Positions 20,623-31,440 of a DNA stretch of 64,000 nt are shown here, piece by piece. The stretch lies in the NCBI RefSeq assembly GCF_000143415.4, contig NW_003314266.1, forward strand, positions 1,322,767 through 1,386,766, read 5' to 3'. Made by a program: the position numbers and the translations under genes. A model generated the notes under the pieces. It did not search any database, was not told where the DNA came from, and saw only the letters and a program-made list of their open reading frames with translations. Origin of the DNA: Selaginella moellendorffii (Eukaryota > Streptophyta > Lycopodiopsida > Selaginellales > Selaginellaceae). Numbering within the stretch: the stretch's first letter is position 1; each line of letters begins with the position of its first letter.

Positions 20623-22281
20623 TGTGAGACACAAAATCCCTAGGTCCCAAAGTGGAGCCGAAAGGGTGCCACGTGGTAGTGGCCGAAGCGAAAGCCAAAC
20701 GAGCGTAACACGTTTGGACTAAAAGCTCTGACTTGAAAGGTCAAGAGCGGGAGTGGAACTCCTAACGAAGTGCTCGAGGAATGAGCACGAAGCGAGCAAT
20801 AAGCGAGGATCCAAAAAGGGACCCAAAAGGACCAACACATGACACGTGGAAGTGTCCGAGATGGACCCGAGATGGACCCAAGTTGGAGTCCGAACTGGAG
20901 TCCGAGAAGGACCCGAGATGGAGTCCGAGATGGACCCGAGATGGAGTCCAGGTTGGACCCGACATGGAGTCCGAGATGGACCCGAGATGGAGTCCAAGAT
21001 GGAGTCCGAGATGGAGTCCGAGATGGATCCGAGATGGAGTCCGAGATGGACCCGAGATGGACCCAAGATGGAGTCCGAGATGGACCCGAGATGGAGTTCG
21101 AGATGGATCCGAGATGGAGTCTGAGATGGACCCGAGATGGAGTCCGAAATGGAGTCCGAGATGGAGTCCGAGATGGACCCGAGACCGAGACCGAGACCAA
21201 GGCCGAAGCCGAGACCGAGACCGAGTCCGAGTCCGAAACCGGGACCGAGACCGAGTCCGAATACTAATACAAGCAGTTGGGTGAAAGCCCAAAGCGATCA
21301 TCCCCCCGGGGGGGGGGCTGCAGGGGGTTCCAAAAGTATAGTAGGGAGAGTGTGGGGGTTGGAGCCCAGTGGAGCCAGTTTGGCCAGGAAAGGCTAGTTT
21401 GGCCCAAGAAGGCCATACGCAGTGTTGGGTGATGAACTGACCACTGGGAAGTCCAAGACTAGAGTGAATACGGATCGACAAGCGGGGTAGCTTGGTGAAG
21501 TGTTCAAGAGCCGGCTTTAGTTCCCCCGGGAGATCGACTGGCCGATGCTCCCAGTCCAAGTGTGGGTGGCACTACCTACTTGGATACCTGGTGTGGCTCA
21601 ACGAAACCTCGCTGTAAGCCCATGGCTAGAACACCCAAAGGCAGAAGGCAGGGAGAGTACCTATGAGGCCTGCGTAGGGCCACGGTGTTCCTAAATGTTG
21701 TCCCAAAGACCTAGACTGTGGAAAGGAAGAGGAGTAGTCCACTGGTGTAGTGACCAAGGATACAGTCGAGTGGTGAGGAAGTCCTAGAGGACCGTGGGAC
21801 TTAGTGGTCGGGCCTGTGGGCCTCGATCCAGTGGCAGTGTTGGCGAACACGGCCATGGGCAGAAAGGGACTTGGTGAAGACTGGAAAAGGGATATTGGGG
21901 AAGGCTATTCCCCATGTCTGTGGGCATCCTAAGGATGCTAAAGAGTGGATCTGGAATGATCACTCATGGACGGATGGCCCAGTCCTTGAGAGATGGGACT
22001 GCAATGCAGGTGGTGTTAGACCACCGGTGTGACCAAGGTAAAGGGGCATGGCCTTAGCATAACAGGCTGATATGTCGGTGGTACCTTGGGGTGTCGGTCA
22101 TGGGATCGGACACGTGGAGCACTTGGATCAAGTGCAAAGGTTGAGTGGCAGGGACGCCATTCTCGGGGCTAGCAAGCCCAAATCTGAAATAGGACTTATG
22201 GAGGTTGTGAGTGAGACTCCTCCAAGTGGTTGGAGGTGTGGTTAAGTGATTAAATTAGAATGGAAAATTTAGTCGCTTACA
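20623..22281 (+). mobile_element. Solo LTR of the same family, opposite orientation
   Basis: Starts TGTGAGACACAAAATCCC and ends TTAGTCGCTTACA, flanked by CTTAG (20618-20622) and CCTAG (22282-22286), a duplication with one mismatch. It matches the element's own LTRs, inverted. No internal sequence accompanies it, so it is read as a later insertion that recombined down to one LTR. It contains the short-period array (about 20850-21265). Confidence 0.8.
20850..21265. repeat. Short-period array (ATGGAGTCCGAG type)
   Basis: The reverse-complement form of the 18100-18760 array, inside the inverted solo LTR. It gives spurious frames on both strands. Confidence 0.9.
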
Positions 22282-24677
22282 CCTAGTTCCTCCGCACTGC
22301 CAAGTTTTCTCACTTGACCAGTCTGTGATCATGCATGGACTCCTCCATGCTTGGCCCTATGGGCCACCCTTTTGAAGTTGGCTCCTTCAACTAAGGTATT
22401 CGTTCCCCTGACTTGCCAATCTCACTTAGCAAGTCATCCGACCCGTGAAAGTCCTTAACCATCGACTTTCGTTCAAAGCCCTCTCTTTGAACACTCGGGA
22501 ACAACTTCCTTAATCTTGATAGCCTCGCCTCTTGGCAAGCTTGAAGACCACGCTTTTGCTACGCCACTCTAATTTCACGTGCTCTATAAACCATTTACAC
22601 TTGGATGTCTAGGTATTTATCTACCTAGGGGAACGTTCAAGGAACTTTGTTCCTTAGCTTGCTAAGGTCTCTCCATTTGCAAGCTTTCCAATTACCATAT
22701 AGCTTAACATGGACAATCCCATGCTTTAGACTCTCCATGGCATCCCGGTCGTTAGTAACAATATGCTTGAGCACCCACTTGATTCTCCACTCCCAATTTC
22801 CATACCACCCTTGGTCATGTCTGTCAATTTCTATGGTTCAGTTCTATCATTTTATTACTTGCCTTTTTGGCCCCATACATTTCCTTCGGTTATTCTCCTC
22901 CAGACTAGGAAGATAGCTTTGCAGTTTCTACCATGCCTTGGCAAGTATTCTTAGGGATGAACCTACCCGACAACCTAGGGAGTGGTTCCTCAATCCAGGT
23001 TTGCTCACCTCGTAATCCCACACATTAGGATTACCGTTGCTACTTATGGGCCTTCATATGCCCATCACTAGCCTTGCCAAAATCCCCTTTTTGGCTTTGT
23101 CCAATTTGGGTAGACGGACTTCTCTCGTCTCCGCAACCTTGGACATTTGGATAGCACCCCCTATCCATCATTCACTAGGGACTTTATCCCTTGGGCATTA
23201 TCCATTGACCTCATGCCACAAAACACCACCTTTTTGTGTTCTAGAGCGTTTGGGTGTCCCAATGATGGTCTCTTTGACAATGAGCATTCCCCTTTTGACA
23301 TTGACTTACTATATCGCAACATAAGCAATTTATCCCCCATAAGAGTATATCTAACTTCCTTATCCCAATAAGAAGTCTTAGGTAGTTGCCTTTTACCAGT
23401 TTAACGACTTATTTTGCACCTTTTGCTTAATTGCCTCATAGTTGTCAAGTCCTACAACTCATTGCTAGTGCTTCCACACCTCCATCATTATCTGGGTCAC
23501 CACACTCTAACCGCATGCCTTCCAGCATAGGCTATGCTATTCCCATTTCCATTGGGATTCCTTTCGAATGGGTTCTCATAAACCCGCCAACTTGACCTCA
23601 AGGCAGCACGCCTTGGCACATTCGGTGTCTTCACACCATTGGCTCCACGAGCCTACCTTTATGACACTTTTTACTTGTGTCTAGGTCTTTTTGCCAAGAC
23701 CAATATGGTTGTCGCTTATGCCAATTATCCATTCTGCACCATAGAGTTCACGCACAACTTTGCGTCAAAGTTGTTTTCTTCTGGGAAACTCCTTCCCACG
23801 ACTTTAGCATGGCACCTTCTGCCATCAATGAGACACACACTGCTCTCATGCTTGGATCTCAAGATCCTCCCCATCCTTCGTGGGGCACCACACACCTCAG
23901 TCCAAATGCTTTCCTCAAGCCCTTAGGATTATACTTTGACTCTATTGGAGTCATTCAACTTTTTAGACTTTGTTAATCCGATGACCCATGAGGTCCTACT
24001 TTTGAAGTGCTAGCTCATTGGAATACAACTCCTTGTATTCATGTCCTACTCCAAGGACCATCTTTTGCAAGTGTTACTCCGACACTTGATTTGTTCTCTA
24101 GGGGCAACGTTTTGCCCTTTAGGACCACTTGTCCATGTGATGAGAATACCAACTCATTTTCTAAATACACCCCCAACTCCTTGGGTTGTTCCAGCATTTA
24201 TTAGAGGTAGTTTCGGCTACCATTTCAAGGACTTGTGTCCTTTTCCGTATTTGACCTCCCGCGGTCATTACTTCTGGTCTCCCATTCATGAGCACCAACC
24301 TCAACTTCATGAGGGTAATCTTGTGACTCCTTTATCATTTGGGAGTCTATATCTTCCCTGTGATCCCAACTATAGTTGTTTACCACAACTATATTAGCCA
24401 GTTTGCTGAGTCAAACGCTCATTTGGATCACATCCTCAACTCAATGAGGAAAACCTTGCACTATTCCCAAGATCCCAAAGTCGTTCCATTATTAGCCCTT
24501 TTCTATCCACCACATTGTCTACAAGTTCACACATGAACTATAATGGAGAGCCATGTCTTCCTGACCTGCTACTCCTCAAGGATAGGCCCACTCTTCGAAC
24601 CTTCCGATGCCAACACCAGTGGTGATATACTTGAGCACCAATAAAAGTCGGACTAAGGAACAGCTCCGATACCAAGT
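22282..24677 (-). other. LARD internal region, part 2 (5' side), non-coding
   Basis: About 2.4 kb next to the 5' LTR. All frames on both strands are short; the longest are under 120 codons and show no retroelement domain. Confidence 0.65.
24663..24674 (-). promoter_or_regulatory. Primer binding site (initiator-Met tRNA type)
   Basis: TGGTATCGGAGC on the minus strand, three bases inside the 5' LTR end. It differs at one base from the usual plant TGGTATCAGAGC. It primes minus-strand cDNA synthesis in LTR elements. Confidence 0.85.
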
Positions 24678-26581
24678 TGTAAGCGACTAATTTTTCCATT
24701 CTACTTTAGTCATTTAACTACTCCTCCGACCACTTGGAAGAGTCTCATTCGCAACCTCCATAAGTCCCATTCAGAACTTGGGGCTTGCCAGCCCCGCGAA
24801 TGGCATCCACTCCACTCAACCTGTGCACTTGGTCCAAATGCTCCACATGTCCGATCCCATGACCGACACCCCAAGGTACCACTGACATACCAGCCCGTTA
24901 CGCTAGGCCATGCCCATCCACCTTGGTCACATCAGTGGTCCAACACCACCTGCATTACAATCCCGTCTCTCAAAGACTAGGCCATGCATCCATGAGTGGC
25001 TATCCCAGATCCACTCCATAGCATCCTCAGGATGCCTGCAGACATGGGGAATAGCCTTCCCCAATGTCTCTTTTCCGGTCCCTACCAAGTCCCTTCCTAT
25101 CCATGGTCGTGTTCACCAACACTGCCGCTGGATCAAGGCCCACAGGCCCGACCACTAAGTCCAACTGTCCTCGGGGACTTCCTCACTGTGTGACTGTGTC
25201 GCTTGTCACCACACTAGAGGGCTGCTCCTCTTCCTTTCCATAGTCTGGGACTTTGGGGCAACGTTTCGGAACACCGTGGCCCTACGCGGGCCTCGTGGGT
25301 ACTCTCCTCGCCTTCTACCTTTGGGTGCTCTAGCCATGGGCTTAGAGCAAGGTTCCGTTAAGCCACACCAGGTATCCAAGTAGGTAGTGCCACCCACACT
25401 TGGACTAGGAGCATCGGCCAGTCGATCTCCCGGGGGAACTAGAGCCGGCTCTTGAACACTTCACCAAGCTACCCCGTTTGTTGGTCCGTGTTCACTCTAG
25501 TCTTGGACTTCTCAGTGGGCAGCTCATCACCCAACACTGGATCCGGCCTTCCTGGGCCAAACTAGCCTTTCCTGGCCAAACTGGCTCCACTGCAATCCTC
25601 CCCCTACTATACTTTTGGAGCTTGCCAAACCCCCCAGGGTCTGGGAGACGAACGCTTTGGGCTTTCACCCTCTCAGACTCGAACTCGGACTCGGACTCAA
25701 ACTCGGACTCGGACTTGGACTCGGACTCGGACTTGGACTCGGACTCGGCCTCGGTCTCGGCCTCGGTCCCAGTCTCGGTCCCGATCTCGGTCTCGGTCTC
25801 GATCCTGGTCTCGGTCCTAGTCTTGGTCTCGACTTCGGACTCCATCTCGGGTCCATCTCGGACTCCATCTTGGGTCCATCTCGGACTCCATCTCGGACTC
25901 CATCTTGGACTCCATCTCGGGCTCCACCTCAGGTCCATCTCAGACTCCACCTCGGGTCCATCTCGGACTCCATCTCGGGTCCATCTCAAACTCCATCTCG
26001 GACTCCATCTCGGGTCCATCTCGGACTCCACCTCGGACTCCATCTCGGGTCCATTTCGGGTCCATCTCGGACTCCACCTCGAGTCCGTCTCGGACTCAAT
26101 CTCGGATCCACCTCAGACTCCATTTCGGGTCCATCTCGGACTCCATTTCAGGTCCATCTCGGACTCCATCTTGGACTCCAGCTCGGATCCATTTCGGGTC
26201 CATCTCTGACTCCGTCTCGGGTCTGTCTCGGACTCAATCTCGGATCCATCTCGGGTCCACCTTAGACTCCACCTCGGACTCCACCTCAGACTCCATCTCG
26301 GGGTCCTTCTCGGACTCCACTTCGGACTCCAACTCGGGTCCATCTTAGACACTTCCACATGTCATGTGTTGGTCCTTTTGGGTCCCTTTTTGGAGCCTCG
26401 CTTATTGCTTGTTTCGTGCTCATTCCTCAAGCACTTCGTTAGGAGTTCCACTCCCACTCTCAACCTTTCAAGTAAGAGCTTTTAGTCCAAATGTGTTACG
26501 CTCGTTTGGCTTTCGCTTCAGCCACTACCACGTGGCACCCTTTCGGCTCCACTTTGGGGCCTAGGGATTTTGTGTCTCACA
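24678..26581 (-). repeat. 5' LTR of the LARD-like element
   Basis: 1904 bp. On the minus strand it starts TGTGAGACACAAAATCCC and ends AGTCGCTTACA. It lacks the nested insertion and so shows the empty site. The short-period array lies at about 25675-26350. Confidence 0.85.
25675..26350. repeat. Short-period array in the 5' LTR
   Basis: CTCGGA hexamers followed by CTCGGACTCCAT and CTCGGGTCCAT units, the counterpart of 18100-18760. Unit order differs between the two LTRs, so the array evolves faster than its surroundings. Confidence 0.85.
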
Positions 26582-26830
26582 CGCGAATGTGACTTTGGGT
26601 ATCGAAAGTTACCTTTTGGCTAATCCTTTCGAATATTCTTTCCTTACTGCCATGATGCCAAGAGGTTAGTATTGCTGGACCCGTTATCAGTTTCCCACTT
26701 GAGCTAGTTGAGAAACTGGTCAATGACCATGTACTTAGATTGGATAAACATAAGGTAAGAACCCTATGTGTTTCTTGCTGAGCATACTCGGTCTGGTTTG
26801 AGAAACTTGAGTCATTGGCTTGCACTTGCT
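26582..26830 (+). pseudogene. Continuation of the pseudogene started at 15356
   Basis: Reads NVTLGIESYLLANPFEYSFL, then after a one-base shift SIAGPVISFPLELVEKLVND and HVLRLDKHKVRTLC before a stop. A related copy lies on the minus strand at about 50600-50900. Family unknown. Confidence 0.5.
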
Positions 26831-27305
26831 AGTATCAAGAACCCCCACGATATTGAGATTAATCCCTCAATATTCGTTAAATGATAGCTTACCGTGTCTG
26901 CCAAACACCCTTGCTATCATGCCCTTTGTGTTAGTCTCATTTTGGTCCCAAATACTATTTATGGAAAGTGTCTAGATTTACGCATTTGGCATATCTACGG
27001 AATGTAGAGATTGTCCTGAACACAATGGTGTTCGTTCCGTGTCCAAATTCGAAATCTAGCGCCATTCCATATTTAGTGATGCCACAGTAGCACTACAAGG
27101 TCAAAAGCTAGCCATGCCTTCACTCACAAGATTGCAAGTCAGCCGAGTGAGCTAGCAGTTTGAAACTTTATAGAGGAGCTCGCTCAACACATCAAGGGAG
27201 GCAAACAGCTAGTTGACAAGCCGATGTAGCCAATATAAGATGAAGAAACAAAAAAATACCATGCATAGGTCTTGAGCTACCTTAAGACAATCACCAAGAA
27301 AGTGG

Positions 27306-27521
27306 ATGGAGCACCACATAATCCAAGAACTCAAGAGCACAATCTTGGCTTCCACCAATGCAAAGTGCATCAACCGCCAGGACCAACACATCACAATACT
27401 CAACCAAGAAAATCAAATTATGTGTCAGGAACTCGACAATCTACACCAAAGCATTGAGCTTGTCACTATAAAGACCAAGCTTAGCAACCTGGAGCAAAAT
27501 TTGGAAAATTTGATTGCCTAA
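27306..27521 (+). pseudogene. Coiled-coil remnant
   Basis: A 71-residue frame with a heptad-like pattern (HITILNQENQIMCQELDNL, then KTKLSNLEQNLENLIA). It may be the C-terminal part of the repeat-encoded protein at 15356-26830, but the frame in between is broken. Confidence 0.35.
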
Positions 27522-27524
27522 GGA

Positions 27525-30300
27525 CAGGCAGTAACTTTGTCATGGGGGAGTGATGAAGAGGTATATGTTTTATCTTGTGTATCATCCTAGGTAGAGAAAA
27601 AGAAATAAACTTAGGGAAAATGGAGTTACACCTAAGTTTAGACATCCAAAGAAGAAAAACCTAACTTAAACAACACTCGTCATAAACAAGTGTGAAGCAA
27701 TTATGAATGGTTATAAAATCATATAGTATATAAATAACACTTAGATATGCTGGAAAATAACCCCCACTCACTGTTGTATGCATTTGCATTAAATTAACCA
27801 CCTCAATGCAAGTGACCAATACAACTATGCTACTACACTTGCAAGCAAGGAAGACGTATAACTCAGTTTGTTCTGCACATAAGAGATATTGGATGTAGCT
27901 ATAGAGATGGAGTTGGTGACCACAAATAACCAGAACCTCCACTATCTAGTGCAATGGTTGAAGCATAAGTTGCTAGAAAACTTTGGCATTGGAAGTAGCA
28001 AATTTCAATGATCGCTAGCCATGCTAAGGTGCCAAAGCAAGATGGTAGGAGATTGTGTCAGGGCAGACTATTTCAAATGGATTTGAAGTCCACCTTACAT
28101 GTTGTGTGGAATGTTATGAACATGCTCCAAGGGGTGACAGGTCAAGGCTCTAACAGGTCCAAGAGGAGTTGGTGGAAGCCATTCTTGAGGATTCTACAAT
28201 TGTGCATCTCAACCAGCTTCTACAAACACGGTTGGAAATCAATGACAATTATATTGACATAATGGAAGAATGCATATTTACAGTAGTGTGGCAAGTGCTA
28301 TTTGATGAACTAAAGTAGGTAGCAAACATGCTAAGGGTAGGTTTTGCACACTCCATGACAATTGAGGCACAATAAAGACCCCACTGGAGAAAGATCGTAC
28401 TTGGCACACTAACCAACATTGGCATGGATGTGCTTCTTCAAGTTTTCCAGGTCCACACAATCATCTAACTAGCACAATTCATTGAGTGCCTACAATTTAA
28501 CAATAATGTGGCTGAGAACTTGCACACTTGGATCATTGAGATCATCATAGGTATGGATATGGTTTGCAAATGATAATCCTCATAACTTGAAAATTGCTTT
28601 TTTTGCAAAAATGAATAGCAAGTGGCTGTCAAAATTGCACCACTTTGAATTTAGGCTGGGTGAGCCAATATGAATTCAGTGTAATACCGTGAATGAGCCT
28701 AGTTGGCATCCCACAACCCATACTTGCTCAAGGGAGATTTTGTTCTCATCAAGCTACCCCAGCAAAGAGTGCATGCAAGACTTGCTATATCAATTGCTTT
28801 CAAACTTAGTCTCATATAGCAATGCTTAAGAAATGGTGAATGTGAATTTGAACTCTTATAAAGTATGAAATTCCAAACTATCTAAACTTTGCAAACAAAC
28901 AATAGAATCAAAGTTCATTATGAGAATATTCTATATATTCTAGTAAATGCTTTTCTTAGGCATTTGATTTTTTACTCATTTCCTTTAGTAAACAAAGATA
29001 CATTTGTCATGGCTTCTAATAAATCTTTTAGAATAGGATTATTGCTACTACTCTAGGAACAAGAGCCATAATCTTCTAGACTATATGGTTCATCTAGATA
29101 CTCTTCAATAGTCATATAACCGTCCTTTGCATTGTCATCTTTGATATCTTTTCCCTTTTGATTGGGCTCAATCCTAGAAGCTGGCTTAGGCTACTAGCCA
29201 CAAGCATGTGGATGAGCTTTACCCCATCAGCTAGAACCACAAGCCTAAAGTCTTTCTGTAGCCAAATCTCTACTTCATATGTTCAGTAAAATCCCCTCCA
29301 AAGCACTATGCGGTCAGGGAAACCCTTGACTTATTCCATGGAATGAGGAGAATGATTGATAGAGGTGTGTGAAAGAAGGATCAATACATCGAAGCATAAA
29401 AAAAAAAAAGTTATTGCTTACAGAGTTGGACAACACTGCAATCTCTAAATATTCCAGTTTTCCTATCACAACAAATAGCATACATTGGATAGTTTGGCCC
29501 ATCCTTATTCACCCAAAACCCTGGATTTTCAATTTTTCACTATAACAGTTAGTATTTGACAAACTCTAAAAGCATAGTGTATTTCTGAAATTACAAAAAA
29601 AACATTTAGCATTTAGGTGAAATTATCTATTTTGTTATTGCCATATAACACTACCTTTTAGTTTGTTATCTTTTTAATTTGTCATTGATTTCATGTTGCT
29701 GTCCATAAGACAATCCTTGCACTTGTAGCTTTGGTAATACATGGAATTGTTAGTAATATAAGATGGTCAAGTCAAATTGTATAACCTATTAGCAAGTGTT
29801 ATTAGTTGTGGTACTTTATGTTTCAACAGTTGTTAAAAATCTTTGCCTACCCCATGGTCCTTCTAGTTGATTAAACTTACACTACAATGTTATATATGAG
29901 CACATTATAAGAAGAATTTATTTGCCTTGTATTATGTCAATTTTCTCTTCTAGTATTTTACTTTGCTATGACATTGTGAGCTTAATAAATGAAAATGACT
30001 AGGGATACTTAGATAATTGGGAAAAAACTATGAATTGGACTTGAGATTCATGAAAAGGGCGTCCTTGAATCCTACTTGGATGACCCTTGGTATGGGTGCC
30101 TGATGGGTATAAAATGGGTCATATTATGGGTCATGAACATGATGGGAATGGTCATTAGATTCTAGGGAATACTAATGAACAATATTTCAGGAACATTCAA
30201 CAGTGTACACGTGTGTAGACCTGGATTCAGCCAATGTGATGCTGCCACTTGGACAATACCCGCTTGTAAGTGGCCACGTACGATCATCCACGCATGGTTT
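27525..30300. other. No intact gene
   Basis: AT-rich, with short frames only (for example 28008-28262) and none recognisable. At about 30005-30085 there is a faint similarity to the Cassandra LTR (GGGATACTTAGA, then GTCCTTGAATCC), too weak to call. Confidence 0.4.
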
Positions 30301-30319
30301 ACAAATTGCACACCATACA

Positions 30320-31440
30320 TGCAGTTTGTAGTTGTTTTTCTTTACGGGATGCTTTCAGATCCTCCCGGGACTACAAAGGCCATAAAGAAAAAGGGCACTA
30401 GCAAAAGAAATCGGAACGAAAAGGGGCTGAGAATCATGAGGTGGCTAAATGCAAGTAACGGATCACTCCTGCAACCGTTACTTGCATTTTCTCAGCCACC
30501 TCGTGATTCTCCAGACACTGCAGCTGGAAAGAATGTGGAACCAATCCAGACATGCGGAGAAGAAGTCCAGTGGTTAGCAGCACAAGCGACTACTAACCAA
30601 GGTGCAAAGCTACTGGTTTACAAGCTTTGAATCAAAAGGTATCTGTTTGCAGTTTGTTGAAACGCTTGGAGGGCAAGTTACAGATGCAAGTGCACTCACA
30701 ACTTGACAGGCCAAGTTCGACGAACTATGAACTTCTGTGCAGCTGTTTCTATCGGGTAAATTGTAATTGTCTTTCTCTAAATTGTGTGAAATGTCTATGT
30801 GATAGAGCCTGGATTTTATCGCCAGAATGGTTACGATCAAGTGTCGAAGCTAAAACATTCGTAGGTAAGAACTTCATTTTAAGATCAATAAACTTTGATG
30901 ATTAGATCCTATTCCTTTCGCTCTGGAGGATGCTGACTTCAAGGCAAACTATAACACTGATGTCGCAAGTGTGATCAAACGCGCAAGAGCGAAGCCACTG
31001 TTTCAAGGATTACATGCTTGTCTGACCCCTCATATAAGTTCTCCGTGAGCTTATCGAATCTGGCTGTGGCAAGGTAGACTTTTTCCTAGCTTCATGGGAA
31101 ACGAATATGATCGTTTTTATTTGCAGGTCATGTCCCGGATTGAGGAGCTTACTATGCCAGTGTCAAACTCACTCGTCATCTCTTGCAAAGCCGATGCCAT
31201 GCAAGCTAGAAACGCTTCAAGGGTCAGGCTTCAAGTTTTCAACACGGAATGGCTGATTCGCTCTGTAATGAAACAAGAGCTGGATTTTGAGGCGAATCAT
31301 CGTTTTTTTGTTCAGGGATTTTTAAGCTCTTTTTCCCATTTTTCTCTCAGTGTTTGCAGGTAATAACTTCAACCGTGAGTTGGATCACCTGAAACATTTC
31401 TACTTTGATTTTATTTGATTTTTTGTTTTACAGCCACCAA
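30320..31440 (+). pseudogene. GNAT-BRCT gene copy 2, 3' part (exons 10-14)
   Basis: Matches 4260-5380 of the intact gene. Breaks include a snap-back inverted duplication in exon 10 (30429-30511), a deletion that removes most of the NMADEQRKRQ region and shifts the frame, a short deletion before CTHVL, loss of six bases near ATATCGATCAAG, and a shifted C terminus. Both BRCT domains are recognisable (SPEWLRSS, FNTEWLIRSVMKQ) but not in one frame. Confidence 0.8.
30429..30511. repeat. Inverted duplication (snap-back) in the pseudogene exon
   Basis: The left arm GAGAATCATGAGGTGGCT... (33 nt) is the reverse complement of the right arm ending AGCCACCTCGTGATTCTC (37 nt), with a 13-nt spacer and one 4-nt gap. 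The intact gene has only the right arm, so the left arm was copied from it in inverse orientation. Confidence 0.8.

Larger units (their letters stand above)
15946..26581 (-). mobile_element. Large non-coding LTR retrotransposon (LARD-like), 10.6 kb
   Basis: LTRs of about 1.88-1.90 kb (24678-26581 as 5' LTR; 15946-18993 as 3' LTR, enlarged by a nested insertion) face the same way on the minus strand, with TG...CA-type ends. A primer binding site TGGTATCGGAGC follows the 5' LTR and a purine-rich stretch precedes the 3' LTR. Flanking 5-mers are CGCAA (15941-15945) and CGCGA (26582-26586). The internal region, about 4.0 kb after removing a nested solo LTR, contains no recognisable gag, protease, reverse transcriptase or integrase on either strand. 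Transposition would need proteins from a relative. It sits inside the pseudogene that starts at 15356. Confidence 0.85.
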
